This document shows, piece by piece, positions 56,359-64,000 of a DNA stretch of 64,000 nucleotides. A program made the translations under genes and the position numbers. Within the stretch, counting starts at the first letter, position 1, and each line of letters opens with the position of its first letter. Origin of the DNA: Oceanidesulfovibrio marinus. Its GTDB lineage: Bacteria; Desulfobacterota; Desulfovibrionia; Desulfovibrionales; Desulfovibrionaceae. The stretch is taken from assembly GCF_013085545.1 (NCBI RefSeq), contig NZ_CP039543.1, positions 1,736,001-1,800,000 of the forward strand, in the 5' to 3' direction. Under the pieces are notes generated by a model. The model was not told the DNA's origin and searched no databases. It saw only the letters and a program-made list of their open reading frames with translations.

Positions 56359-57615
56359 TCAGCGGCCGGCCGAGAGCTTGGGGATATCTTCGATGGCGAT
56401 GCCCACGGAGACGAAGACCGAGCCGTCCGGCCTGCGCTGGGGGTCGGAAATGAGCAGGTACTGGATGGGCACCTCGGTGAGCCGTGCGCCGCTGCTCAGG
56501 CCTTCCTTGTCCTGGTAGGCCTGCACGCAGAGCAACAGGGAACGCTTGGCCTGGTCCACGGCGATGCGCTCGGCACGCAAGGGCTCGTCGGCGCGGCCCA
56601 CGGCGGATGCGACCAGGTTGCCGTTCTTCTCCTGGCAGGCGGCCGATCCGGCAAAGGTCGGCGGAGCAGACGGCGGGATAATGCCGCTCTTGGCCTGGGG
56701 CTCACTCACCGCCCGTTTGCTCACAGAGGCAGTCTGTGTGCCGGCGGCGACCTGATTCGTCGCGGCAGGGGCCTGCTGCTGCATGGGCGCGCGGTAGCTC
56801 GGGCCGAGCAGCGGGTCCTGCTGCTGAGGCGTCTGGGCCGCCGATCCGGCCAGAGCGTCGCCCGGAGGCGGCGGCACCTGCACATCCTCGGAGGCATAGC
56901 CCGTGCCGTCATAGGCCGGGGCCTGCTCCCCTTCGAGCTGCGCCGGAGCGCCGGAGGACATGGCCGTGGACGGCGCAGGCTCCTGCCAGGTGGAGCCATA
57001 CGGCGCGGCTGTCTGGTTGCCATAGGGAGCAGCAGAGACGCCGGGCGCGGTTTCCGGCGCGGCAGGCGCGTAGGCGGAGCCGGTCGGGTACGGGGTCGTA
57101 GCGCCCTCGATGCGCATTCGGCTGCGCTGCACGGGGTTCACGCCGAGCTTGGCCAGGGACTGCTTGATCTCGTCCTCCGTGCCGCGGATGGAGCCGATGA
57201 CGCGGTAGTAGGTCTGGCCGTTGACCATGGCATCTTCCAGCCGAACGTCGAAGCCGGCGTCGCGGGCCTGGCGCTCGAAGCCTGTGGCGTACTCCTGCTG
57301 GGAAAACGAGGCGAGCTGGTAGACATCCTCGAACACCGGGACGGATTCGCCGGTGGACGTGTAGACCGGAGGCTGCGCCTCGGGCAACGCCTGCTGCTGG
57401 CCGAGGTCCTGCTCCGGTATTGCCTGAGCAGGGGCCGGAGGCGGCGACCATGCCTGCTGCTCGCCGGTGGTGGAGGGAGCGCCTCCATAGCGGGACGGGG
57501 CCAGGGGTTTCTTGCCGCAGCCGGCGGCGCCGAGAACGAGAGCCGCGGCCAGCCCGAGAAAAAGAACGAGGCTGACAACGCGACGCGGTGCATATATAAA
57601 GGGATGTGGGCGCAT
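56359..57615 (-). CDS. SPOR-domain lipoprotein with C-terminal LPP20-like region
   Basis: Lipoprotein of 418 residues. The signal peptide ends in the lipobox LGAAGC, with the modified cysteine near residue 33. A Pro/Gln-rich linker precedes a SPOR-like domain at about 85-155 (VYQLASFSQQEYATGFERQA, YYRVIGSIRGTEDEIKQSL), a fold that binds denuded septal peptidoglycan. A long Ala/Pro/Gln-rich low-complexity region follows, then a conserved C-terminal block (about 325-415: VASAVGRADEPLRAERIAVD, VPIQYLLISDPQRRPDGSVFVSVGIA) resembling LPP20-type lipoprotein domains. Likely outer membrane or periplasm, perhaps at division sites. Confidence 0.75.
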   Translation of the reverse strand: MRPHPFIYAPRRVVSLVLFLGLAAALVLGAAGCGKKPLAPSRYGGAPSTTGEQQAWSPPPAPAQAIPEQDLGQQQALPEAQPPVYTSTGESVPVFEDVYQLASFSQQEYATGFERQARDAGFDVRLEDAMVNGQTYYRVIGSIRGTEDEIKQSLAKLGVNPVQRSRMRIEGATTPYPTGSAYAPAAPETAPGVSAAPYGNQTAAPYGSTWQEPAPSTAMSSGAPAQLEGEQAPAYDGTGYASEDVQVPPPPGDALAGSAAQTPQQQDPLLGPSYRAPMQQQAPAATNQVAAGTQTASVSKRAVSEPQAKSGIIPPSAPPTFAGSAACQEKNGNLVASAVGRADEPLRAERIAVDQAKRSLLLCVQAYQDKEGLSSGARLTEVPIQYLLISDPQRRPDGSVFVSVGIAIEDIPKLSAGR

Positions 57616-57743
57616 GGAAGCTCCTTGGTGTGCCGATGTATCCGTGTTATGTATACGGTGGCACGGCCGGGGGTCAATGTCGCGACCGGAAAGATTCTGT
57701 AGAGGATGAAACCGGCCGGTCGCGTTTTTTTGGTTTTTTCCCC

Positions 57744-57772
57744 TTGACAGAGCGGCCGGTACCCTCTATCAA
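57744..57772 (+). promoter_or_regulatory. sigma-70 promoter of rplM-rpsI
   Basis: Perfect TTGACA, 17-base spacer, TATCAA. A GC-rich leader of about 95 bases (57783-57877), containing complementary runs such as GGGGGCGCGCC and GGGGCGCC, separates it from rplM; such leaders can carry ribosomal-protein feedback sites, but I do not recognise a specific structure. Confidence 0.75.
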
Positions 57773-57877
57773 ATTCGTCTTTGCGATTTCGGGGGCGCGC
57801 CAATGTGCGCCCGCTAACTATATCATCCCGGGGCGCCTTGCGCGCCACCTACTGAGAGCACGAAGGAGCGGCGATTC

Positions 57878-58306
57878 ATGAAGACTTTCACTCCGACGCC
57901 CAAGGATATTAACCGCGACTGGTTTGTCGTGGATGCTGCCGACCAGATTCTCGGCCGCCTCGCCACCCAGATCGCGCATCGCCTCAGGGGCAAGCATAAG
58001 GCCGAGTTCGCGCCCCACATGGACAATGGCGATTTCATCGTCGTGGTCAATGCGGAGAAGATCAAGGTCACCGGCAACAAGTTGAACGACAAGTTCTACT
58101 ACCGCCACACCGGTTATCCGGGCGGCATCAAGAGCCGCAGCCTGGCTGAGACCCTGGAGCGCAAGCCCGAGGACGCTATTATGACGGCCGTCCGCGGCAT
58201 GCTGCCCAAGAACAAACTCGGCCGCGCGATGCTCAAGAAGCTGAAAGTTTATGCCGGTCCCGAGCATCCCCACGAAGCCCAGAACCCTCAGCAGCTTCCG
58301 CTGTAA
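57878..58306 (+). CDS. rplM: 50S ribosomal protein L13
   Basis: Early-assembling large-subunit protein. The 142-residue product matches L13 along its length: DRDWFVVDA-type start ([20 protein letters not shown]), [22 protein letters not shown], and the conserved [21 protein letters not shown] and [15 protein letters not shown] lies 9 bases upstream. It forms the standard operon with rpsI, 16 bases downstream. Confidence 0.98.
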   Translation: MKTFTPTPKDINRDWFVVDAADQILGRLATQIAHRLRGKHKAEFAPHMDNGDFIVVVNAEKIKVTGNKLNDKFYYRHTGYPGGIKSRSLAETLERKPEDAIMTAVRGMLPKNKLGRAMLKKLKVYAGPEHPHEAQNPQQLPL

Positions 58307-58322
58307 TTCCGAGGAGTAGCGC

Positions 58323-58715
58323 ATGAGCACCGAAGAATTTTACGGTACCGGCCGTCGCAAGAACGCCGTAGCCCGCACCCGTGTTACCTCCGGCACCGGC
58401 CGGATTCTCGTCAACGGCCGTCCCTTTGACGAGTACTTCCCCCGTGCCTCCCTGCAGCAGGTCATCCAGCAGCCCCTGACCCTGCTCAACCTGCTTGGCA
58501 AGTACGATGTGAAAGCCAACATCGCCGGCGGCGGCGTGAGCGGCCAGGCCGAGGCTCTGCGCCACGGCATTGCCCGCGCCCTTCTGCAGGTTGATCCCGA
58601 GCTCCGCCCGCAGCTGAAGAAGGCCGGCTACCTGACCCGCGACGCTCGCAAGAAAGAGCGTAAAAAGTACGGTCAGCGCGGCGCTCGTGCCCGCTTCCAG
58701 TACTCCAAGCGGTAA
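58323..58715 (+). CDS. rpsI: 30S ribosomal protein S9
   Basis: Small-subunit protein whose C-terminal tail reaches the P-site tRNA. The 130-residue product has [15 protein letters not shown], the central [19 protein letters not shown] and the [24 protein letters not shown] tail with the invariant terminal KR. It follows rplM as usual, with GAGGAG upstream of the ATG, and ends at a strong terminator. Confidence 0.98.
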   Translation: MSTEEFYGTGRRKNAVARTRVTSGTGRILVNGRPFDEYFPRASLQQVIQQPLTLLNLLGKYDVKANIAGGGVSGQAEALRHGIARALLQVDPELRPQLKKAGYLTRDARKKERKKYGQRGARARFQYSKR

Positions 58716-58766
58716 GTCGTCCCTCCGTCGGCCGCGGCCGATGCGATACGCTGTCTTGTTATCAAG

Positions 58767-58793
58767 GGCCCGCCTGTGTGCGGGCCTTTTTCC
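58767..58793 (+). terminator. rho-independent terminator after rpsI
   Basis: GGCCCGC / GCGGGCC stem with a 6-base loop, followed by TTTTTCCTTT; closes the rplM-rpsI operon. Confidence 0.88.
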
Positions 58794-58856
58794 TTTCCGG
58801 ACGTTCGCGCGCGGTCATTGCACCGCCGCATGCAAGAGGGTACGAAGAAGTCCACC

Positions 58857-59399
58857 ATGACGGCTGCCACCCCAAATCCCCAAACGCGCCTCTCGGAAGA
58901 GACGTCGGTCACGCTCATCGGCATGGCCGGCACAGGCAAGTCCACCGTGGGCCGGGAGCTCGCCGCAGCCCTGGGACTCGGCCACGTGGACACCGACCGC
59001 GTGATCGAATCCTACTTCGGCGCCGACCTCGAATCCGTGTTCCAGCGCCTCGGCCGGCAACACTTTCTGGAGGCCGAGGAATCCCTTGTCTCCGGCCTTA
59101 CCGTGCGCCACTGCGTCATCTCCACCGGCGGCAGCGTTATCTACGGCCCCAGCGCCGTGGCGCGGCTCAAGGAGCTGGGCCCCATGGTCTTCCTGCGCAC
59201 CCGGCTGGAGACCATCCAGCACCGGCTGGCCCAGGCCGGCGAGCGCGGCTTGGCCATCGCGCCCGGCCAGACCCTTGAGGATCTCTATGCCGAGCGCCAG
59301 CCTTTGTATAAAGAAGCCGCAGATTTCATTGTGGATACCGACGAGATCGCCCCTCCGGCCGTGGCCGGGGCCATCGTGCGCTGGCTGAACGAGGAGTAG
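58857..59399 (+). CDS. shikimate kinase-family protein
   Basis: Product of 180 residues with the shikimate kinase fold: Walker A in LIGMAGTGKSTVGREL (about 21-36), HVDTDRVIES in place of the usual DTD motif, the glycine-rich substrate loop STGGSVIYGP and the lid region. It would phosphorylate shikimate in aromatic amino-acid synthesis. However, the active site has HVDTDRVIESYFGADL rather than the canonical D-x-D-x-x-I, and the lid arginines are less clear, so a related small-molecule kinase is possible. The frame starts upstream inside the terminator; ATG 58857 is preferred. The GTG of the next gene is two bases after its stop. Confidence 0.75.
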   Translation: MTAATPNPQTRLSEETSVTLIGMAGTGKSTVGRELAAALGLGHVDTDRVIESYFGADLESVFQRLGRQHFLEAEESLVSGLTVRHCVISTGGSVIYGPSAVARLKELGPMVFLRTRLETIQHRLAQAGERGLAIAPGQTLEDLYAERQPLYKEAADFIVDTDEIAPPAVAGAIVRWLNEE

Positions 59400-59401
59400 C
59401 C

Positions 59402-60031
59402 GTGGCAGGACGACGCAATCCCCCCAAGGCGCAACGCACCCGCAAGGTTTTCGACCGCCTCGCCGCGCTGTACGAGCGCATGGACGCGGCCTACGACAGC
59501 TCTGCCACACCGCTGGGCTTCACCTGCGCGAACTGCGAGCAGAACTGCTGCATCAGCCACTTCCAGCACCACACCTATGTGGAGTGGGCGTACTTCCTCC
59601 ACGGTCTGGAGCAGGCCGCCCCAGAGCTCGTCGCCCGCATCACCGAAAACGCCCATGAAAACGTGGAGGCCATGCAGGCGGCCCTGGCACGCGGCGAGCG
59701 GCCTCGCGTCATGTGCCCGGTCAATGTGGACGGCCTCTGCACCATCTACAAGCACCGGTTGATGATCTGCCGGCTCCACGGCGTGGCCCATGTGCTGCAG
59801 CGGCCGGACGGCCGATTCGTGCACTACCCCGGCTGTCCGCGCTTCGACGCTTTGGCGGCCAGGGAGCCCATGGCGCCCGGCTCCAACGTGCGCGGCCCGG
59901 TCATCGACCGCACCCCCCTCTACCGCGAGCTCGCCGCCATCGAACAGACATTCCTCGGCGCCAAGGCCGGAAAGCTCCCCAAGGTCGACTGCACCCTGGC
60001 CGAGATGATCGTGCAGGGAAAGCCTTTCTAG
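59402..60031 (+). CDS. YkgJ-family cysteine-cluster protein, 3' end altered by a repeat element
   Basis: Product of 209 residues starting at GTG. Cysteine cluster CANCEQNCC at about 41-49, later VMCPVNVDGLCTIYKHRLMICRLHG and YPGCPRF, match the YkgJ-type Fe/Zn-chelating family, whose members are of unknown function. The stop codon at 60029-60031 shares its last base with the left end of a 125-bp inverted-repeat element. Beyond that element, a stretch reading EDYFNSLLEATKPFQPGEH continues open to a TGA at 60265, as if the original C-terminus had been cut off by insertion. It is two bases downstream of the kinase gene. Confidence 0.75.
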   Translation: MAGRRNPPKAQRTRKVFDRLAALYERMDAAYDSSATPLGFTCANCEQNCCISHFQHHTYVEWAYFLHGLEQAAPELVARITENAHENVEAMQAALARGERPRVMCPVNVDGLCTIYKHRLMICRLHGVAHVLQRPDGRFVHYPGCPRFDALAAREPMAPGSNVRGPVIDRTPLYRELAAIEQTFLGAKAGKLPKVDCTLAEMIVQGKPF

Positions 60032-60155
60032 CAGGCTGTTGAAAATCTTCCGCTGGCTGCGTTGCGGCTAAAAGTTCAAACCCTCGCGTATCTTTTATAC
60101 GCGTCAGCCTTGAACTTTTCTTGCGCCTTGCCAGCGGGATTTTTGAACAGCCTGC
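60031..60155. repeat. 125-bp inverted-repeat element (MITE/REP-like)
   Basis: Long imperfect palindrome. The outer arms are GCAGGCTGTTGAAAATC and GATTTTTGAACAGCCTGC. Within them are CCGCTGGC / GCCAGCGG, AAAAGTTCAA / TTGAACTTTT and a central hairpin GCGTAT-CTTTT-ATACGC. A further copy of the terminal motif (TTTCAACAGCCTGCT) lies at 60168-60182. It has no coding capacity. Confidence 0.8.
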
Positions 60156-60275
60156 CGTAGAGGACTATTTCAACAGCCTGCTCGAGGCCACCAAGCCTTT
60201 CCAGCCGGGCGAACACCCGCACACCTCGGTGCTGCGTTGCGCCCTGCCGGCGGTCTCTGTTGTATGAAGTGGCTT

Positions 60276-60650
60276 CTAGAACAAGAGCGTAATTTCGTAG
60301 CCCACCACAAGCAGCCAGGTCAGGATGCTCACGCCGGTGGCGGCCGCCGCCATGTCCTTGATGAGCTTGATCTTCTCATCCTCATGCGTCTCGACGAAAT
60401 CGCAGATCGCCTCGATGGAGCTGTTGAAGATCTCGGCCATCAGCATCTGCGAGGTAGCTACGAATATGAGCAGGAAATCCACCCACATGCGTAGAAAAAA
60501 CATGGTCGAGAGCAGGGCCACGGAGATAACGACCTTGTAGGCCACGCTCAGGTCGTAGCGCATGGCGGAGACGAATCCGCTGGCCATGATCCTGATTTTA
60601 TGCAGGGGGTGGAAGCCCGGTGTTCCGGTGTTCAGGAACTTGTTACGCAA
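60276..60650 (-). CDS. dgkA: diacylglycerol kinase
   Basis: Small inner-membrane kinase that recycles diacylglycerol or undecaprenol. The 124-residue product has three spans (about 37-54, 57-72, 106-123). The catalytic block AEIFNSSIEAICDF (E73, N76, E80) precedes the charged loop HEDEKIKLIKDMAAAATG, all as in DgkA. Its start overlaps the metallophosphoesterase stop by 8 bases, so the two are translated from one message. Confidence 0.94.
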   Translation of the reverse strand: MRNKFLNTGTPGFHPLHKIRIMASGFVSAMRYDLSVAYKVVISVALLSTMFFLRMWVDFLLIFVATSQMLMAEIFNSSIEAICDFVETHEDEKIKLIKDMAAAATGVSILTWLLVVGYEITLLF

Positions 60651-61413
60651 CGCTGCCGTCCCCTGAGCTTCGCCACCCGCCGCGCACGCGCACGAACCGG
60701 TTCGACGACTCCAGCTCGAACCGGCCCCCTTCCCAGAGCATCAGGTCCACCTCCACGGCATTGCGCTCTACCCGCAGCAGGTTGAAGGAGTTGGTTTGCC
60801 CCCGCAGCCGGCGCGACACCGCCGTGCCTGCATGGATGGTCAGGCAGCCGGGCGTCCCGGCCGTCTCCACCAGTGCGTGCCGGCCGATGTGGTGGTGGCC
60901 GGTGAGCACCATGTCCACGGGATGGGTCCGCGTCAGTGTGGCGAGCTTGTGCCCGGGCAGCGGATGGTGCGCCACCACGATGCGCACGTCGTGTTCCGGA
61001 ATGCGGTCCAGGATGGAGGCCAGGTGCGCGAACCGCCGCCGTGAGAACCGGCCCTCCTTCCAGCCAAAGGGCTTGGTGGTGTCCATGCCCACCAGGGCCA
61101 TTTCCCCGTCCTCGTAGAACGTGGGCAGCTCCCCCACGGCGCGGCGGTAGCCGGCCAGCGGCTTGGTCCAGCGCCGGTAGAGGTTGTATAGCGGCATGTC
61201 GTGGTTGCCCGGCACCGTGAGCAGCGGGAACGGCAGTGACGCAAGAAAGGCGGCGGCCTGTACGAACTGCCACCGCCTTGCGCGTTGAGTCAGATCGCCG
61301 CTGACGGCGACGATGTTGGGCGAGAGATCGAGCAATGCATCGCGGAGGTTGCAGACAAGGTCTCCGCGGATGGCGCCGAAGTGTAGATCAGAAATATGTG
61401 CGATGGTGCGCAC
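60643..61413 (-). CDS. calcineurin-like metallophosphoesterase
   Basis: Product of 256 residues with the complete metal-binding series: DLHFG (D-x-H), SGDLTQR (GD), VPGNHDMPLYN (GNHD), VVAHHPLPGH and LTGHHHIGRH (GHHH). Such enzymes hydrolyse phosphodiesters; a cAMP phosphodiesterase or lipid-related (LpxH-like) substrate is possible but cannot be chosen. It is coupled to dgkA, a phospholipid-recycling gene, which slightly favours a lipid role. No signal peptide. Confidence 0.9.
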   Translation of the reverse strand: MRTIAHISDLHFGAIRGDLVCNLRDALLDLSPNIVAVSGDLTQRARRWQFVQAAAFLASLPFPLLTVPGNHDMPLYNLYRRWTKPLAGYRRAVGELPTFYEDGEMALVGMDTTKPFGWKEGRFSRRRFAHLASILDRIPEHDVRIVVAHHPLPGHKLATLTRTHPVDMVLTGHHHIGRHALVETAGTPGCLTIHAGTAVSRRLRGQTNSFNLLRVERNAVEVDLMLWEGGRFELESSNRFVRVRGGWRSSGDGSVA

Positions 61414-61562
61414 GAGCGATTATCCTGAGTTGGTAGATTTCGCGGACACCAGGGGCGTACCGCCCGTCCGCCGGTTACCAAGCATACCCTGGATTTGCGG
61501 CGTTGGCGACAACCAACGCCGCATCTCCTTCGGGAAATCGCTCCTGTGCGGGGGGATAGCAG

Positions 61563-63989
61563 CTACGAACTCGCGATGTTGCGCAGCCTGTCTGCCTGAT
61601 CCATCAGACCGCGCACCGCGGAGCTGACCTCGTCCATGCTGCGGGCCGTCTCCTGGGCAATGCGATTCACCTCGCTCACGGCCTGGCTGATCTCCTCGCT
61701 GGCCGCGGACTGCTCCTCGGCCGCCGTGGCGATGGACTGCACGCGGTCCGTGGTGGTGACAACCAGGTCCACAATCTGACCCAGGGACCTGCCGGACTCG
61801 TCGGCCAGCTCCGAGGACTGCTCCACCGCTTCCGCGGCTACGTCCACAACCTGCATGTTGCGACGCGCGCCTTCCTGAATCTCGCGAATGGCGGAGCCCA
61901 CCTCGCTGGTGGCGGACATGGTCTTTTCGGCCAGCTTGCGCACCTCGTCCGCGACCACGGCGAATCCGCGTCCGGCCTCGCCGGCGCGCGCCGCCTCGAT
62001 GGCCGCATTCAGCGCAAGGAGGTTGGTCTGGTCGGCGATGTCGTTGATCACGGCCATGACCTGACCGATGCCCTCCACCTGGCCGCCGAGCTCGCCCATG
62101 GATTCCTTGAGCGCCAGGGCCTGGTTGCGCACCTCGCCGATGGACTGCATGGCCTGGTTCACCACGTCGGCGCCGGCCTCGGCGCGTTCGCGCGCGCTAC
62201 CGGCCTGCTCCGCCGCATCGCTGGCGCTTTTGGCAACCTCCAGCACCGTGGCGTTCATTTCCTCCATGGCCGTGGCCGTCTCGCCGGAGCGGTTGGACTG
62301 CTCCTCGGCGCCCTGGGTGATGTCCTTGAAGCGTTCGGCCATCTGCTTCGCCGCGCTGGCAATGCCCGCCGTGGCCTCGATAATCTCGTCGTTGATCCGG
62401 GCCAGGCGATCCATTGCCGCCTGGTTCTCCTGATCTTTTTCAACGATTGCGGTCACATCGCGCGCCACCTCCACATAGCCGGACTTCTTGCCGTAGCAAT
62501 CCCGAAGGATGTCGCCCACAGGCTGGATGTAGTGGGGTTTCTCGTCGCTGCCGATGTTGATGATCTCGGACTGGTACGCGCCGTTGATCTTCTTGGCCAT
62601 GGCGATGGGACACTTATCCGTGTTGCAGACCTTGGTCTTGAACTGGTCGTGGCACTTTTTCTTTTTGAGCTCCTCGGCCGAGCAGCCCAGGAATCCCTCG
62701 GTGGCCGTGTTGGCAACCAGGAAGTTGAAGTCTTCGTCCACGGCGAAGATGGGATCCGGCACGGCATTCACCAGGTTCTGGTAGCCCTCGACATTGCAGA
62801 GGATGTCCTCGATCTTGCCCATGAGACGGTTGAACCACGTGGCCAGCGCGCCTATCTCGTCGTTGTGGCTGTCATCCAGGCGTTCCTTCAGGTCGGCGCG
62901 ATCTTCGGCGATGGCCTTGATCTTGCCGATCATCGTGTTGACCGGCTTGGCCACGTAGCGCGAGATGACGAAAAATCCCACGATGCCCGGGATGATGAGG
63001 ATTGCGGCCAGCAAGCCGATCAGGGTCCAGAGCGTGTTGTCGATGGCGCCCACCTGGCCGGAGAAATCGGCGGCGAACGCGATGACGCCGATCTGGTGGC
63101 CCTGGTAATCCACAACCGGAAACGCCGAGAGCGCCGTCTTATCCTGAAGCTGCGTCGCTACCGTGTCGCGGCCCGCATCCAGCAGCGATATCGGCACGTC
63201 CTTGGACTCGTACTGGTACGCACCGGCACCGGCCACGTACACATACTTGTCTCCTACCAGGGGAAATTTCGCCGTATCCTGCAGACGCGTGGTGATGGCC
63301 AGGTTGTCCTTGTTCATGAACAGGAACAGCTTCTGCTGCGATCCGCTGGCCGCGCCCTCCAGCACCGGGGTGAAGTCGGTGAGCGCCTCCACGGAGCCGA
63401 GCTGCCTGCCGTCCGGTCCGACCACGGGCGAGATGCCGCGCATGACGAACCCCCCGCGGCCGAGCTCGATGCCTGACACGGCTTTCTTGTTCGCGTTGAC
63501 ATCCAGAACCGTCTGCCGGAACGAGGTCAGGTCGTCGGAGATATCGGCCCACTTGCCGTTGCGTTTGGCCTGCTTCTCCCGCCAGAGCCGCACGAGGCTC
63601 TTGCCATTGGCCAGATGGAAATGGATGCGCAGCTGCTGCCCGTTGAGGTTCTTGCCGACCATATCCGCTGCCTTGGCGAACTCCTTGCGCAGCATCTCCC
63701 TGGCCTGCTGCGAGTCCGGGCTCTCGGGATCGTCGATGTTGCCGGAAAGCGCCGTCTCGTAGGCATCCACAACTCCAGCACGGCTGGCGGCCATGCTCGC
63801 CATGGCCAGCGACAACCGGGAGCTGGTGGCGATTGCCAGGCTGAGCTCCTCGGCCTTGTTTTCCGCAAGAGTCGTAAGGCTGCGCTTTGTCAGCCCATGA
63901 AGCTGGCTTTGAACAACGACGTAACTGACGGCCCCGAGTGCGATAGTGAAACAGATGAGCGGAAGGCTGAGCTTCAAACGAATCGTCAT
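61563..63989 (-). CDS. methyl-accepting chemotaxis protein with PAS domain
   Basis: Receptor of 808 residues. An N-terminal span (about 8-28) precedes a large periplasmic sensor domain of double-Cache-like length (about 30-310). A second span (about 320-345) is followed by HAMP ([20 protein letters not shown]) and a PAS domain (about 405-490) with a cysteine group [19 protein letters not shown] that might bind metal or haem. The signalling domain carries the hairpin tip [40 protein letters not shown] (cited by its core [16 protein letters not shown]). Complete in the window. Ligand unknown. Confidence 0.93.
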   Translation of the reverse strand: MTIRLKLSLPLICFTIALGAVSYVVVQSQLHGLTKRSLTTLAENKAEELSLAIATSSRLSLAMASMAASRAGVVDAYETALSGNIDDPESPDSQQAREMLRKEFAKAADMVGKNLNGQQLRIHFHLANGKSLVRLWREKQAKRNGKWADISDDLTSFRQTVLDVNANKKAVSGIELGRGGFVMRGISPVVGPDGRQLGSVEALTDFTPVLEGAASGSQQKLFLFMNKDNLAITTRLQDTAKFPLVGDKYVYVAGAGAYQYESKDVPISLLDAGRDTVATQLQDKTALSAFPVVDYQGHQIGVIAFAADFSGQVGAIDNTLWTLIGLLAAILIIPGIVGFFVISRYVAKPVNTMIGKIKAIAEDRADLKERLDDSHNDEIGALATWFNRLMGKIEDILCNVEGYQNLVNAVPDPIFAVDEDFNFLVANTATEGFLGCSAEELKKKKCHDQFKTKVCNTDKCPIAMAKKINGAYQSEIINIGSDEKPHYIQPVGDILRDCYGKKSGYVEVARDVTAIVEKDQENQAAMDRLARINDEIIEATAGIASAAKQMAERFKDITQGAEEQSNRSGETATAMEEMNATVLEVAKSASDAAEQAGSARERAEAGADVVNQAMQSIGEVRNQALALKESMGELGGQVEGIGQVMAVINDIADQTNLLALNAAIEAARAGEAGRGFAVVADEVRKLAEKTMSATSEVGSAIREIQEGARRNMQVVDVAAEAVEQSSELADESGRSLGQIVDLVVTTTDRVQSIATAAEEQSAASEEISQAVSEVNRIAQETARSMDEVSSAVRGLMDQADRLRNIASS

Positions 63990-64000
63990 GTATTCCCCCG

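Overview
The window is a high-GC, gene-dense stretch of a Gram-negative, flagellated bacterium. The best guess is a Desulfovibrio-like member of the Desulfobacterota. This rests on gene content and style: a complete division/cell-wall cluster with a DNPR-type (meso-diaminopimelate) MurE, sigma-54-type flagellar promoters, an ADP-forming acyl-CoA synthetase beside a DRTGG/Pta-like protein, DgkA, and many signalling proteins. No rRNA or tRNA gene was found, so the assignment is an inference.

Layout. 0.2-4.1 kb: dnaE overlapping a queD-like gene. 4.3-6.3 kb: an intact IS481-like insertion sequence with a 5-bp target duplication, next to an AT-rich islet carrying a GIY-YIG-like gene. 6.3-11.4 kb: dtd, then a partner-switching module (receiver-PP2C phosphatase, RsbW-like kinase, STAS antagonist), a FapA/DUF342 protein and motAB. 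11.4-14.7 kb: two glycosyltransferases. 14.9-21.2 kb: fliK-flgD-flgE and flagellin; fliK and flagellin have sigma-54-type promoters. 21.2-25.4 kb: rnc divergent from an acyl-CoA synthetase (ADP-forming), then a DRTGG-domain protein. 25.4-27.4 kb: a two-domain DUF1566 protein divergent from a TspO-like membrane protein. 27.7-44.9 kb, minus strand: ftsZ-ftsA-ftsQ-murB-murC-murG-ftsW-murD-mraY-murF-murE-ftsI-ftsL-rsmH-mraZ, transcribed from mraZ toward ftsZ, with MraZ-box repeats and a promoter at the head. 45.4-46.9 kb: an HD-GYP protein and a small unknown protein.

47.1-52.1 kb is the most unusual segment. A small Mu-F-like protein with a variable C-terminus is followed by four direct-repeat units about 1.055 kb apart. 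The units carry degenerate C-terminal fragments of that protein and two-membrane-span proteins, most ending in a shared zinc ribbon. I read it as a head gene plus a string of displaced toxin/immunity-like cassettes. The order of the zinc-ribbon protein types is alpha-beta-gamma-beta-alpha. Function is inferred.

52.1-64 kb: a LysE exporter, an orphan molybdopterin oxidoreductase, an HD-domain protein, a SPOR lipoprotein, rplM-rpsI, shikimate kinase, a YkgJ-like protein ending at a 125-bp inverted-repeat element, dgkA, a metallophosphoesterase and a large methyl-accepting chemotaxis protein.

Six intergenic sites carry mosaics of the same short palindromes, always as contiguous pieces of one ordered set. 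They form a local family of REP-like elements, and one has become the 3' end of a coding sequence.
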